A DNA stretch of 64,000 nucleotides from Zymomonas mobilis subsp. pomaceae ATCC 29192 (GTDB taxonomy: Bacteria; Pseudomonadota; Alphaproteobacteria; Sphingomonadales; Sphingomonadaceae). The translations under genes and the position numbers were made by a program. Shown piece after piece: positions 1 to 10,023 of this stretch (position 1 is its first letter; each line of letters opens with the position of its first letter). Under the pieces are notes generated by a model, which saw only the letters and a list, made by a program, of their open reading frames with translations, did no database searches and had not been told where the DNA came from. The DNA lies in NCBI RefSeq assembly GCF_000218875.1, contig NC_015709.1:1906501-1970500 (forward strand), in the 5' to 3' direction.

Positions 1-2076
1 TACCGGAAAGAATCAGCGGTCAACTGGGATCCCGTAGATCATACGGTTTTAGCCAATGAACAGGTTATTGATGGTCGCGGCTGGCGTTCGGGTGCCTTAG
101 TAGAAAGACGAAAGCTTAATCAGTGGTTTTTAAAGATCACGGATTTTGCCGATGATTTATTAGAAGGTCTAAAAGACCTTGATCAATGGCCAGAAAAAGT
201 CCGCGCTATGCAGGAAAACTGGATTGGTCGTAGCCAAGGGATGCAATTTCACTTTCATTTTGACAAAGCCCCTGAAGGTTTTGATCAAATCGAAGTTTTC
301 ACGACACGTCCTGATACGTTATTTGGGGCCAGCTTTGTTGCTATCGCCTGTGACCATCCTCTGGCGAAGGCGCTTGCTGAAAAAATGGCAGGCTTACCTG
401 AATTTATTGCTGATTGTCAGCAGATGGGAACGGCGACTGAAGATGTTGAAACCGCTGAAAAGAAGGGTTTTGATACAGGTCTCTCGTTAACGCATCCTTT
501 TGATAAAAACCGTAAATTACCCTTATTTATCGCTAATTTTGTTCTCATGGATTATGGAACCGGGGCTGTTTTTGGATGCCCTGCCCATGACCAACGGGAT
601 CTGGATTTTGCCCGTAAGTATAATTTGCCTGTCACCCGTGTAGTGGCGCCGTCTCCAGAAGAAGCGCATGAACCAATTGCTGACAAAGCAGACAGCCGCC
701 CGGGCATCATGGTCAATTCCGGCTTCTTGGATGGTATGGCCTATGAAGACGCTAAAAAAGCCGTCATTCAGCGGGCTGAAAAGGAAGGATGGGGCAAAGG
801 CACAACGGTTTTCCGGTTGCGAGATTGGGGGGTTTCCCGTCAACGCTACTGGGGCACGCCGATCCCTATTATTCATTGTGATAGCTGTGGGCCCGTTGCT
901 GTCCCACGGGAACAGCTTCCGGTTACTTTACCCGATGATGTCAGTTTCGATAAACCTGGTAACCCCCTAGAACGGCATCCGACATGGAAAAACGTTAATT
1001 GTCCTTGTTGTGGAAAACCAGCCCGTCGGGAAACGGATACGCTGGACACCTTTGTTGATTCATCTTGGTATTTTATACGCTTTGCCAGCCAACCTTCCGA
1101 TCAGCCTTTTGATAAAAAAATTGCCGAAAAATGGCTCCCTGTTGGTCAATATATTGGGGGGGTAGAACATGCGATCTTGCATCTTTTATATGCGCGCTTC
1201 TGGACAAGAGCGTTACAGTCTATCGGACGTCTTGATATAAAAGAGCCTTTTACAGGTTTATTTACGCAAGGCATGGTTACCCATGAAACCTACAAAGATG
1301 CGGAAGGGCATTGGTTAGCGCCGGAACAAATCCATAAAAACGAGGAAGGTATTCTTTTAACCACTGAAGGTGGCCCTGTTAATGTTGGCCGTGTGGAAAA
1401 GATGTCAAAATCAAAAAAGAATGTCGTCGATCCCGCACCGATTTTAGATCAGTATGGTGCCGATGCTGTTCGTTGGTTTATGTTGTCCGATAGCCCGCCG
1501 GAACGTGACTTAGCATGGACTGAATCGGGTATTGAAGGATGTTGGCGTTTTATGCAGAGACTTTGGCGCGTTAGTGCCTTTGCTTTGGATAAAACTTCCG
1601 GCGAAGATCGGGATTTGCTTCGTCGTTTGCACTGTGCGATCAAAGATATTGGGACCGCTATTGAGGATCTTTCCTTCAATAAAGCAGTCGCCAAAATCCA
1701 TGATCTGGTTAATGCTATCGAAAAAGCCAAACCTTCTGCCAGCCGTCGGGAAGCCTCCCGTATCCTATTGCGTTTGGTCGCCCCTATGGTGCCCCATCTG
1801 GCCGAAGAAGCCTGGGATATTCTTCAGGAAGACGGCTTCGTTGCTGAAACATCATGGCCGGATTTCGATCCTGCTATGACGATAGAAGACGAAATCGTTA
1901 TTGCCGTTCAGGTCAATGGTAAACTGCGGGATACGTTAACGGTAAGCCGCACAACATCCAAAGACGAACTCGAAAAATTAGCAACTTCTTCTGCTAAGGT
2001 TATAAAGATGCTGGACGGCAAATCGCCTAAAAAGGTGATTGTTGTGCCGAACCGGCTCGTTAATCTGGTAGTATAA
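1..2076 (+). CDS. leuS: Leucyl-tRNA synthetase (5' end outside window)
   Basis: Charges tRNA-Leu with leucine in the cytoplasm. The reading frame is open from base 1, so the start and the HIGH-motif end lie upstream; 691 residues are visible against about 860 in the bacterial family. The frame begins inside the catalytic fold ([16 protein letters not shown]), continues through the CP1 editing domain (TTRPDTLFG near residue 100, then [16 protein letters not shown]) and reaches the class I KMSKS loop near residue 467. The C-terminal part is the anticodon-binding and C-terminal domain. It is followed after 11 bases by lptE and then holA, an order I know from other alphaproteobacteria. Identity is essentially certain; only the missing 5' end is open. 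Confidence 0.97.
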   Translation, partial: YRKESAVNWDPVDHTVLANEQVIDGRGWRSGALVERRKLNQWFLKITDFADDLLEGLKDLDQWPEKVRAMQENWIGRSQGMQFHFHFDKAPEGFDQIEVFTTRPDTLFGASFVAIACDHPLAKALAEKMAGLPEFIADCQQMGTATEDVETAEKKGFDTGLSLTHPFDKNRKLPLFIANFVLMDYGTGAVFGCPAHDQRDLDFARKYNLPVTRVVAPSPEEAHEPIADKADSRPGIMVNSGFLDGMAYEDAKKAVIQRAEKEGWGKGTTVFRLRDWGVSRQRYWGTPIPIIHCDSCGPVAVPREQLPVTLPDDVSFDKPGNPLERHPTWKNVNCPCCGKPARRETDTLDTFVDSSWYFIRFASQPSDQPFDKKIAEKWLPVGQYIGGVEHAILHLLYARFWTRALQSIGRLDIKEPFTGLFTQGMVTHETYKDAEGHWLAPEQIHKNEEGILLTTEGGPVNVGRVEKMSKSKKNVVDPAPILDQYGADAVRWFMLSDSPPERDLAWTESGIEGCWRFMQRLWRVSAFALDKTSGEDRDLLRRLHCAIKDIGTAIEDLSFNKAVAKIHDLVNAIEKAKPSASRREASRILLRLVAPMVPHLAEEAWDILQEDGFVAETSWPDFDPAMTIEDEIVIAVQVNGKLRDTLTVSRTTSKDELEKLATSSAKVIKMLDGKSPKKVIVVPNRLVNLVV

Positions 2077-2087
2077 AGGCCATTGAT

Positions 2088-2687
2088 ATGCTGCATCTTA
2101 GCAAGCCGTCCAAAATAGCGCTTCTTCTGTTTTTATGTATGCCGCTTCCCGCTTGTGGTTTGCATCCCCTTTATAAAGGGGGTAAATCCGGGCCGGTTGC
2201 TAAGATGCTTGGCACTATTCACGTGGCCTCTATTCCAGGTAAATCAGGGTATTTATTGCATGGTGCCTTGCAAGATAGGCTGTTATCTGAAAATGGCATG
2301 ACGCCTCAGTATCAGCTGGAAGTCGAGGTTGATGATCGTATTGATGGTTTAGGTATCCGTACCGATAATACCGTTAACCGCGAACGGCGGACATTGCGGG
2401 CACGTTATAGGCTAATCAATTTACGCAATAATCAGGTTGTCGTTGATTCTACGGCGGTATCAGATGCCGGTATTGATGTGGTCAGTTCTGAATATGCTAC
2501 GATTGCGGCAGAAGATACGGCACTTCAACAGATAACTGAAAATGTTGCCAATCAAATTATTACGCATCTTGCACTTTATGCCGAGCGTCGCAATCAGGCG
2601 GATCAAAAAGTAGAAAATACGACGGTCAGCCCCGATAAGGCTCAGAATGAAGTAGAAAAACCTCAGACCCCTTCACAAAATCAGTGA
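2088..2687 (+). CDS. lptE: LPS-assembly lipoprotein LptE
   Basis: Outer-membrane lipoprotein that plugs LptD and helps insert lipopolysaccharide. A 199-residue product starts with a lipoprotein signal peptide: basic start, hydrophobic run, lipobox LPAC with Cys near residue 23, then GLHPLY, a typical LptE mature start. A Shine-Dalgarno-like AAGG lies 7 bases before the ATG. The C-terminal 40 residues are polar and Gln/Lys/Glu-rich. It sits between leuS and holA, the standard alphaproteobacterial arrangement, and overlaps holA by four bases. Sequence similarity in this family is low, so the call rests on lipobox, size and context. Confidence 0.88.
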   Translation: MLHLSKPSKIALLLFLCMPLPACGLHPLYKGGKSGPVAKMLGTIHVASIPGKSGYLLHGALQDRLLSENGMTPQYQLEVEVDDRIDGLGIRTDNTVNRERRTLRARYRLINLRNNQVVVDSTAVSDAGIDVVSSEYATIAAEDTALQQITENVANQIITHLALYAERRNQADQKVENTTVSPDKAQNEVEKPQTPSQNQ

Positions 2688-3700
2688 AAAGCAATCGCTC
2701 TCAGGTCAATAAAGCCATAGAAGCCGTAGGAAAGGGCGAAAAAGTTATCCTGCTGCTCTATGGGCCTGATGTTGCCCAATCACGGGCAATCGCTGATCAG
2801 ATTGACAAAATAGCCCCCAGCATCGAACGAATAGAACTGACGGGGGCGATGCTCAGGAATGATCCTGCCACGCTAGCCGATGAAGCGGCCTCGATTTCGT
2901 TATTCAGCGCTTCGTGCTATGTCCGTGCCGAAGTGGCGGGTGATGAAGCGACAGCGGCTTTGAAATTACTGCTTCCCATACAGAATATAAATAATTCCGT
3001 TATTATAATAACCGGAAATTTGAAGCGCGATTCAAAACTACTCAAAACGGCTTTACCTGCGCCCAATATTTTGGCGTATGCGAGTTATCCACCTGAAGGT
3101 GAAAATGCCATACGTTTGGTCATGGATTTGGGAAGACAAAAGGGTTTAGCGATTCCTCCTGATATTGCGCAACGCTTAGTACGATATGCTGAAAATAATT
3201 GTGCATTGTTCGATCTGGAAATAGAAAAATATGCCTTATACCTAGACGCTTCCCCCGATAACATCGTAACATTGGATCACAATTCAGTGGACCTTCTAAG
3301 CGCCGATAATCATGAGGGAAATCTTTCCCAATGTGTAGAAGGTTTTTTTTCCAGAAGTCTTTTTCATACTAAACAAAGCCTCTTGGAACTTTCGGATTCG
3401 GGAATAGAGGCTATTGCTATACTCCGTATTTTAATACGCCGCGCCTTACTCTTGTCAGAACTTTCCGCTCAAATAACACAGGGTTCCACCATCGAAAAAG
3501 TGATTGAAGGGGCTGGAAAGAAGGTTTTTTGGAAAGAAAAGAGGGCAATTGCTCAACATCTTCGTCAATGGAGAGGACAAGAGCTTGGGCGATTAATAGA
3601 CTATTTGTTGAAGATTGAACGAAACATAAAACAAGGAAAGACAATAGGTTTTGATTATGTTGCACAAGAGCTTTATTTAATAATCAGCCTTTACCAATAA
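2684..3700 (+). CDS. holA: DNA polymerase III delta subunit
   Basis: Clamp-loader subunit that opens the beta sliding clamp. The 338-residue product has the expected family length and general pattern: an N-terminal AAA-like region (VILLYGPDVAQSRAIADQI, without a functional Walker motif, as usual for delta), a middle helical region and the C-terminal collar domain (IAILRILIRRALLLSEL). It starts with GTG inside the stop of lptE (GTGA), so translation is probably coupled. It is the last gene before a 553-base gene-free stretch. Confidence 0.9.
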   Translation: MKSNRSQVNKAIEAVGKGEKVILLLYGPDVAQSRAIADQIDKIAPSIERIELTGAMLRNDPATLADEAASISLFSASCYVRAEVAGDEATAALKLLLPIQNINNSVIIITGNLKRDSKLLKTALPAPNILAYASYPPEGENAIRLVMDLGRQKGLAIPPDIAQRLVRYAENNCALFDLEIEKYALYLDASPDNIVTLDHNSVDLLSADNHEGNLSQCVEGFFSRSLFHTKQSLLELSDSGIEAIAILRILIRRALLLSELSAQITQGSTIEKVIEGAGKKVFWKEKRAIAQHLRQWRGQELGRLIDYLLKIERNIKQGKTIGFDYVAQELYLIISLYQ

Positions 3701-4253
3701 ATTTTTTTATAGAAACCGTTTTCCTTCTTAACTCATTAGCCATTTTCAGTCGAAAATTTTTCGATAAAAATAATTTTAACAAAAAATGCTAGTAGGAAAA
3801 AAGCGCTAACCTTAAAATTTTTTAACAATTTAAGGATATATATTTTCAGGATCAAATTTATCGCGTTTAATTTTTTCTTAAATTATCAATCGAAAATTTT
3901 GTAGGAAAAAATATAACCTATCAAACGTTTTAGCGATTCTCTTGTATTTGTAGGGTTTTTTTGTTTCTTTTTTATAAAATAAAACCTTACTTTATCTATC
4001 TTTTTATAAGTAATTGGCGTTTTAATCCTATTAAAATTTAAGTGACTGTATAAAATTGCTGGATTAAAGGGGGCTGACAGGACTAGGGAAGCTTTCATCA
4101 CCTATTCTTTGAAATGGGATAGGAAGCTTTCTTGATGGGTGGTTGTCTGCCTACTATGAATGATAGTACCGCTTTAAAAAATTATGCCGTTTTTTTTGGG
4201 TCGGGATATAGCTTTTTGGCTATAGCTGCCTTTAATCAATATAGGTCACTGTG
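3701..4253. other. AT-rich intergenic region before efflux operon
   Basis: No gene is supportable here; a 71-residue minus-strand frame at 3886-4101 looks like chance. The first part is very AT-rich and carries repeated short words: CGAAAATTTT near 3751 and 3891 and GTAGGAAAAA near 3792 and 3900. The last 170 bases hold two copies of GGAAGCTTTC (4087-4096 and 4122-4131) flanking a CCTAT/ATAGG palindrome, and a TATAGC/GCTATA hairpin at 4207-4224. These lie where the promoter and operator of the efflux operon should be. Confidence 0.5.
4087..4131. repeat. Paired GGAAGCTTTC direct repeat
   Basis: Two identical 10-base copies, start to start 35 bases apart, with a short inverted repeat (CCTATTC and GGGATAGG) between them. 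They lie about 125-165 bases before the efflux operon start. A regulator site is plausible, but no regulator gene adjoins the operon. Confidence 0.4.
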
Positions 4254-6284
4254 ATGCTGTTTAATTTACGGCAGGCGGCCTTTGCGCTTAATTGTTATAT
4301 AGCCGCGATGCTGGGTCTCTATGTCTCCATGCGCATTGGGCTTGAACGGCCTTTTTGGGCTATGACAACTGTTTATGTTGTCAGCCATCCGTTAACGGGC
4401 GCCATTCGCTCCAAGTCTTTTTACCGCGTGATCGGTTCTTTCTTGGGGGCTACTTTTGTTTTAGCGATTGTACCCAAATTTGATAACGCCCCGCTTTTTC
4501 TCTGCATGATTTTGGCTTTATGGGTGTCTTTCTGCATCTTTGTCGTCATGCTAGATCGCTCACCCCGTTCTTATATCTTTTTTCTGGGTATTGTTACGGC
4601 TTCGGTCATTGGGTTTCTCAGCGTAGAAACCCCTATTAATATTTTTCATATCGCCTCGCTCCGCGTTCAGGAAATTTGTTTCGGCGTGGTCTCGGCGGGT
4701 TTTGTTCATAGTGTTCTTTTTCCCCATTCCGTCACTAATCTTTTAGCCAAGCAGCTTGATCAAATTCTTAAAGACTGTGAACGTTGGGCTAACCATGCTT
4801 TGGCCGGTGATATGACCGACATTGATGAGGCTGATCGTCAGCATCTTACGGTCGATCTAACCAATGTTCATTTTCTTGGAACGCATATTCCTTATGATAC
4901 CAGCGGCCTACGGCCCACGCGTATGGCACTCGCTGCGGTTCAGGATCAAATTATTCTTCTAATGCCGGTCATTGCTGCCATGGAAGATCGGACGCGTGAA
5001 ATTGATGATGCCGGTGGTATGTCATCAGAAATCACGGCTTACGTCGAATCCGTTAGACAATGGGTTATTGCGCCTCCAGCCGATGATGCAGCAGAAGCTA
5101 GTCGTCTTATTGCGCGTGGAAATGTTTTAGGTGAAAAACTAACTGTTGAGAATTGGCGGGAGTTATTAGAACTTAATATGATCGGGCGACTGCGTCATCT
5201 GATCGAAGCTCTACAATCAACGCGTTTACTTGTCGAAGCCGTTAGTCATCCAGATGAACATCCGCCTGCGATGATTGCAGCCTTAAGTAGTGCCCATCGT
5301 GTTCGTTCTATGCATCGCGATTATGGTATGGCAGCCCTGACGGCTTTTACGTTATTTTCCATCGTTATGATGATCTCTTGTTTTTGGATCGGAACAAGCT
5401 GGCCTAATGGTGCAACGGGCTGTTTGATGGCGGTCATGTCTTTTGGGTTGTCGGCGCAAGGTGGTGATCCTATTAAGACGCAAACCAATTATTTGATTGG
5501 GGCCTTTATTGGCGTTGTTTTAGCTGGATTCTATCTTTTTGCTGTCATGACACAAATTCATGAATTTGAATTGGTGATGCTGACATTGTTCCCTGTCTTA
5601 TTTGTGACTGGCTATTTGACTGCCGATCAAAAATATTTACCGACAGTCCGGCCTTTTATCGTTGTTTTTAACCTGACGATGGCCATTCATCCTGCTTATT
5701 CAGCTGATTTTGAGCTTTATTTTAATAATGGTCTCGCCATCGTTGCGGGCGTCGGTGGTTCGCTTATCGGTATAAAAGTGATGCGTGTTATCGGTGCCGA
5801 TATGATGATACGGCGTCTGTTACAGTCGGGATGGCGCGATCTTGCTTCTACGTTAAGAAGACCTGGAACACCGGATATCGTTGACTGGTCAAGCCGTATG
5901 CTGGATCGTATTGGCCTCATGGCACCGCGCATATCTGCTATAAGCCCTGATCAGACGGGTATTCGGGACGATGGTATTCGGGATTTGCGTATCGGAATTT
6001 GTATGCTTCGTTTACGTCAACTAGCCACCCGCGTTGATGAGACAGTTCGACATCAAATAACGACTTTGGCTCAAGCTATTGCCGGTTATTATGATGAACT
6101 GTCCCATTCTCCTAATATGGAATCATCAGAGGCTATCCTGACCGATATAGATAAGGTCATTGATAGTTTTGTTGACTTGCATAATTCGATAGATCGTCGT
6201 GAAGGTCTGACAGCGCTGGTAAGTCTTCGTCGCAACATGTTTCCTGAAGCACCAGGATTCATCAAACAACGGAGGTTGGCATGA
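4254..6284 (+). CDS. FUSC-family inner-membrane efflux protein (AaeB-like)
   Basis: Probable proton-driven exporter of aromatic acids or similar compounds, by family (FUSC, fusaric-acid resistance, AaeB). The 676-residue protein has two blocks of membrane helices (about residues 10-165 and 355-500), each followed by a long soluble helical segment, the usual duplicated FUSC layout. An ATG at 4254 follows a GTG at 4251; I prefer ATG because AGG lies 8 bases before it. It overlaps the next gene by 4 bases (ATGA). The set of FUSC protein, DUF1656 peptide, HlyD adaptor and outer-membrane factor is the classic layout of these pumps. The substrate cannot be read from sequence. Confidence 0.9.
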   Translation: MLFNLRQAAFALNCYIAAMLGLYVSMRIGLERPFWAMTTVYVVSHPLTGAIRSKSFYRVIGSFLGATFVLAIVPKFDNAPLFLCMILALWVSFCIFVVMLDRSPRSYIFFLGIVTASVIGFLSVETPINIFHIASLRVQEICFGVVSAGFVHSVLFPHSVTNLLAKQLDQILKDCERWANHALAGDMTDIDEADRQHLTVDLTNVHFLGTHIPYDTSGLRPTRMALAAVQDQIILLMPVIAAMEDRTREIDDAGGMSSEITAYVESVRQWVIAPPADDAAEASRLIARGNVLGEKLTVENWRELLELNMIGRLRHLIEALQSTRLLVEAVSHPDEHPPAMIAALSSAHRVRSMHRDYGMAALTAFTLFSIVMMISCFWIGTSWPNGATGCLMAVMSFGLSAQGGDPIKTQTNYLIGAFIGVVLAGFYLFAVMTQIHEFELVMLTLFPVLFVTGYLTADQKYLPTVRPFIVVFNLTMAIHPAYSADFELYFNNGLAIVAGVGGSLIGIKVMRVIGADMMIRRLLQSGWRDLASTLRRPGTPDIVDWSSRMLDRIGLMAPRISAISPDQTGIRDDGIRDLRIGICMLRLRQLATRVDETVRHQITTLAQAIAGYYDELSHSPNMESSEAILTDIDKVIDSFVDLHNSIDRREGLTALVSLRRNMFPEAPGFIKQRRLA

Positions 6285-6514
6285 TAACCGGAGAATTTGA
6301 TGTTGTCGGTGTTTATATGCATCCACTCGTCGTGGGTGCTGCCATTTCGATATTGATTACCCAACTCATTTCAGTGATTTTGAGTAAACTTAATCTTTAT
6401 CGTTTCGTCTGGCATCGTGGATTATTTGACACCGCGTTGCTGATTGTTATTTGGGGTATGATTACCGGCTATATTTCTGTAGCCGGTAACCCTGTCGCCT
6501 TTTTTCGCTTGTAG
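6281..6514 (+). CDS. DUF1656 small membrane protein (AaeX-like)
   Basis: A 77-residue membrane protein with two hydrophobic helices (about residues 14-33 and 46-70). It begins EFDVVGVYMHPLVVGAA, matching my memory of the DUF1656/AaeX family, which accompanies FUSC and HlyD efflux genes. The start codon overlaps the stop of the upstream gene (ATGA), which implies coupled translation. The exact role of these peptides is not established; they are taken as accessory pump subunits. Confidence 0.85.
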   Translation: MITGEFDVVGVYMHPLVVGAAISILITQLISVILSKLNLYRFVWHRGLFDTALLIVIWGMITGYISVAGNPVAFFRL

Positions 6515-6522
6515 GGGGGGAC

Positions 6523-7656
6523 ATGGATCGGAGATCCGTCCTGCGCGTTCTCGTAACGCTATTTGTCGTTTTGGTGGCTGTTTGGGTCAGCTTACGCATG
6601 TGGTTTTATTATGAACGTGAACCATGGACACGTGATGGTCGTGTTCAGGTCGATGTTGAAAACGTAACGCCTGATGTATCTGGACTGGTCACTGATGTTC
6701 TCGTCCGAGAGAACCAGTATGTGACGGCTGGAACCCCTCTCTTTGTCGTCGATCGTGTTCGCTTTCGTCTGGCTTTAGAGGCTGCAGAAGCGGAAGTCGC
6801 CAATGTTGCTTCCCGTCTGGAACAAGCTGAACGTGAAAACCGGCGTAATATCCGGTTAGGTGATTTGGTCTCGACCGAAATTTTAGAGCAAGGCGCCTCT
6901 AAAGTTGACGAGTTGGCAGCGGAATTAGAGCGTGCCAAGGCTAATCTCAATACAGCACGTGTTAACGTCGTCCGTTCTGTTGTTCGGGCTTCTGTTGATG
7001 GCTGGATTACGAATTTCTCCTTAAGACCCGGAAATTATGCAACCGCAGGCCGACCTGAATTTGCGCTTTTGGATCGTCGCTCTTTACGTATTGTCGGTTA
7101 TTTCGAAGAAACAAAATTACCGCGTATCCGTATAGGGGATAAAGTTTCTATTCGACTTATGGGTGAAAAACGCATTATCGAAGGTCATGTTGATTCAATG
7201 GCGCGCGGTATTGCGGATCGTGAATTAAACGCGACGTCTTCCTTGATGGCTAATGTTAATCCGACCTTTACTTGGGTGCGTTTACCGCAACGTATTCCGG
7301 TTCGTATTACAATTGACCATGTACCAGAAGGCATTCGTTTAGTGGCAGGGCGGACAGCTACAGTTTCGGTGCATTATAACTCTCATATTCGTCCTATATT
7401 GCCTCCGGTTATTACAGGCGGTGTACCTGCTATCTTGGATGACAACACTGTTTCGGATAGTATTGTTAATACTCTTGGAAATAATGAGATGAGTAGTACG
7501 ACGCATATTACTACGAATACATCTGAGACTATCAATAAGACATCCTCTCATACGGCTCCCAATACGACAGTACATAATCAGTCAGTTCATCAGACAACAT
7601 CTGTTACGCATCAAGAGAAGGTGAAGAACGTCAAGGCTGAGGAGCATGCACGGTGA
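6523..7656 (+). CDS. HlyD-family periplasmic adaptor of efflux pump (AaeA-like)
   Basis: Membrane-fusion protein linking the inner-membrane pump to the outer-membrane channel. Residues 8-28 form one membrane anchor. A biotinyl-lipoyl-like half (VTPDVSGLVTDVLVRENQ), a coiled-coil hairpin (about 85-150) and a second lipoyl half with beta-barrel (VRASVDGWITNFSLRPGNY) follow in order. The family usually ends near residue 300; here a tail of about 75 residues rich in Thr, Ser, Asn and His is added (roughly 305-377), with no recognisable fold. The ATG is preceded by a G-rich ribosome-binding site 8 bases after the previous stop. The gene overlaps the next by 4 bases (GTGA). Confidence 0.92.
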   Translation: MDRRSVLRVLVTLFVVLVAVWVSLRMWFYYEREPWTRDGRVQVDVENVTPDVSGLVTDVLVRENQYVTAGTPLFVVDRVRFRLALEAAEAEVANVASRLEQAERENRRNIRLGDLVSTEILEQGASKVDELAAELERAKANLNTARVNVVRSVVRASVDGWITNFSLRPGNYATAGRPEFALLDRRSLRIVGYFEETKLPRIRIGDKVSIRLMGEKRIIEGHVDSMARGIADRELNATSSLMANVNPTFTWVRLPQRIPVRITIDHVPEGIRLVAGRTATVSVHYNSHIRPILPPVITGGVPAILDDNTVSDSIVNTLGNNEMSSTTHITTNTSETINKTSSHTAPNTTVHNQSVHQTTSVTHQEKVKNVKAEEHAR

Positions 7657-9353
7657 AATTGCAGCGGATATCCCTGCTGACGGTCACAATTTTGGCATCA
7701 TTAACGGCTGGATGTGTACTAGGACCTAAGTATAAGCGTTCTGATAAGGCGGCTATTGAACGTCCTACAGCAAAGGGCAATTTCGTTAGTAGCCAGAATA
7801 AGGCTTTTACGAGGATGCCTGACCTGCCGGATCATTGGTGGCATCTCTATGATGAGCCTCAGCTGGACAAACTTATCGAGGAAGCTTTTACCCATAATAA
7901 TGATTTAAAAGTAGCTGCAGCGGATATCACACGGGCTACAGCCGCTTTGGCGCGGGCACGGGATGCCAAGCGTATCGGCACTAATCTGAATACATGGGCA
8001 AACTATATCGAATTTTCGGATCAAAGATATTTGGTTAATAGTGCCAACAGGCCCCATATTCCTGATGCTTTCGCTACTTCTTTAGATGCGATTATTTCCT
8101 ATCAGGTCGATTATCTGGGGCAGCTGAAACGGGCAATTCAGGCGGCAAATGCCGATGAAGAAGCCAATCGTTCAGCCTATGATATGGTCCGTATCACAGT
8201 GGCTGCCAACACGGCACAAGCTTATGTCGAAGTATGTGCCACTGGTCATGATATCGCTATTACCAAAGAATTGATCGCGCTTTCTGAACGTTCTGCTTCT
8301 TTGATTTCGCGTATGCGTTCAACAGGCCGTGCGATGGTCACCGATGTTAGACGTCAGATGGCTTTGGAAGCCCAGATCAAAGCCGCATTGCCTCAACAGA
8401 TTGCACGAAAACAGGTTGCGCTTTTCAGTTTAGCTGTTCTAACTGGCCGACCGCCGGCTGAATTTCCGGCAGAAGTCGCGAATTGCGAGGAAGAGCCTAT
8501 CTTGCGGCAGCCTATACCTGTAGGTGATGGTGAGACTTTGTTAAACCGCCGTCCCGACGTCCGTAGTGCCGAATATCATTTGAAATCGGCAACTGCCGAA
8601 ATCGGTGTGGCTATGGGTGAGATGTGGCCTAAAATCACACTGGGGGCCGCTGCCGGTTCAACGGGTATGGCTAACCATATGTTCGGTGGTCATACCCGAG
8701 AATTCAATTTAGGGCCTGGGGTGACGTGGCAGGTACCTAATCGGAATAGAGCAAGAGCTGAAATTCTGGCTGCCAGAGCAGAAACTCGTATAGCGTCTGC
8801 TCAATTCGATCAAACAGTATTAAATGCTATCAAGGAAACTGAAGCTGCTTTAACCACTTATTCGCATGATCTCGACTATCGCGAACAAGTCGCTTTAGCG
8901 CGTGACCGTGCCGATGCCGCCGATAAAGACATTCATCGTCTTTTTTCGCTGGGTCGCATCAACGCCTTACCTGTCTTGGATGCAGATCGCAGTTTGTTAC
9001 AGTATGAGCAACAACTTGTGTCTGCCGATGGCAGGATTTCTGATGACCAGATCAGAATTTTCTTGGCCTTAGGCGGTGGTTGGTCACGTGATAAGGATCA
9101 AATAGAACGTGAACGCCTCAGTGGTACGGCACCAACCCCAAGAATTGTTCGGGCAAAAGGTATTATCCAGCATATTGGAGATGTGACGGGTATCCGTGCT
9201 GAAATTGGTAAGGGCGGGGATTTATCCCATGAAAAGGATGCTAAATTAAATAATAGTAACGAGGCTCCACAGCCCGTACAGCCCCCTAAGCCGTTAACCA
9301 ATAATCAAGGCGTCCTCAATAGTGAGGGCGAGCTAGAAAAACCTGAATCTTAG
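7653..9353 (+). CDS. NodT-family outer-membrane efflux lipoprotein
   Basis: TolC-like outer-membrane channel that completes the pump. The 566-residue product begins with a signal peptide and a lipobox (LTAGC, Cys near residue 21), then the two outer-membrane efflux repeats typical of NodT/OprM proteins. Visible family motifs are WWHLYDEPQLDKLI near residue 62 and LLNRRPDVRSAEYHL near residue 295. About 70 residues of low-complexity, Pro/Asn/Gln-rich sequence follow the second repeat, again longer than usual. It starts with GTG overlapping the adaptor gene. A good terminator follows at 9391-9428. Confidence 0.92.
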   Translation: MKLQRISLLTVTILASLTAGCVLGPKYKRSDKAAIERPTAKGNFVSSQNKAFTRMPDLPDHWWHLYDEPQLDKLIEEAFTHNNDLKVAAADITRATAALARARDAKRIGTNLNTWANYIEFSDQRYLVNSANRPHIPDAFATSLDAIISYQVDYLGQLKRAIQAANADEEANRSAYDMVRITVAANTAQAYVEVCATGHDIAITKELIALSERSASLISRMRSTGRAMVTDVRRQMALEAQIKAALPQQIARKQVALFSLAVLTGRPPAEFPAEVANCEEEPILRQPIPVGDGETLLNRRPDVRSAEYHLKSATAEIGVAMGEMWPKITLGAAAGSTGMANHMFGGHTREFNLGPGVTWQVPNRNRARAEILAARAETRIASAQFDQTVLNAIKETEAALTTYSHDLDYREQVALARDRADAADKDIHRLFSLGRINALPVLDADRSLLQYEQQLVSADGRISDDQIRIFLALGGGWSRDKDQIERERLSGTAPTPRIVRAKGIIQHIGDVTGIRAEIGKGGDLSHEKDAKLNNSNEAPQPVQPPKPLTNNQGVLNSEGELEKPES

Positions 9354-9390
9354 TAAGGCATTATTAGTAAAAATAAATTTTTATTATACG

Positions 9391-9428
9391 GGAAGAGGTC
9401 TGAAATAAGGGCTCTTCCTGTTTTTTTT
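9391..9428 (+). terminator. Rho-independent terminator of efflux operon
   Basis: Stem GGAAGAG / CTCTTCC with a 14-base loop, then TG and eight T residues. It ends the four-gene plus-strand operon, 38 bases after its last stop. Confidence 0.85.
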
Positions 9429-9439
9429 GAGGGGGGTAT

Positions 9440-9865
9440 TTAGAGCAAACCAATGCTATGAAAGCTCTGACATTTTTTATTAGCAAAAATTAAATGATCA
9501 ATTAATTGAATACCTGCCATTCGGGTAACAAGGGCTAATCGCCTTGTTGTTTCCTTATCCATATAGCTAGGCGTAGGATCTCCACTTGGATGATTATGGG
9601 CAACGATTAAACTATCCGCACTTAATATAATAGCATGGCGTAAAATATTACGGACATCCAGATAAGACATCAGATGATCGCCAACATTCTCACCGATTAC
9701 GGCTAGAATATTGCCTTCCGACGTCATGTAAGCAATATGAACCTGTTCAATTTTCAGCCCAACAAAGCGCCATTCAAACAAGCCGATTGCGTCTTCAAGA
9801 CATCGCACACATCCGCGATGATGTCTTGATTCTTGTCGATCGCTAATCGCTAGGGACAGTTTCAT
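9440..9865 (-). CDS. Short RadC-like JAB/MPN-domain protein
   Basis: A 141-residue protein covering the RadC JAB (MPN+) metal-binding domain. It carries the HNHPSGDPTPS motif followed by an Asp, the JAMM zinc-ligand pattern, in VAHNHPSGDPTPSYMD near residue 90. Full RadC proteins are about 220 residues with an N-terminal helix-hairpin-helix region; that part is missing, and no in-frame remnant is evident upstream. Such stand-alone JAB proteins are common and their function is not settled; the old DNA-repair assignment of RadC itself is doubtful. It is convergent with the efflux operon and stands alone. Confidence 0.82.
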   Translation of the reverse strand: MKLSLAISDRQESRHHRGCVRCLEDAIGLFEWRFVGLKIEQVHIAYMTSEGNILAVIGENVGDHLMSYLDVRNILRHAIILSADSLIVAHNHPSGDPTPSYMDKETTRRLALVTRMAGIQLIDHLIFANKKCQSFHSIGLL

Positions 9866-10023
9866 AGCTTAATTTTGGAGTTTTCTAAGAAAATTTTCTA
9901 GTATGGTACTATCCATTCTGGGAATTTTTCTAATAAAAGTAAGAAAAATAATATTCATTTTTTGAACAGTGCTGCATTTATGCAGCATTTTCTACTTCAT
10001 AATGGATTTTTTCGGAATAGAAT

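Noticed and set aside
523-876. Antisense frame inside leuS, and similar frames inside other genes
   Set aside because: These lie opposite well-supported genes and have no family resemblance or start signals.
3886-4101. 71-codon minus-strand frame in the AT-rich gap
   Set aside because: Lys/Ile/Phe-rich translation typical of AT-rich noncoding DNA, no start signals.
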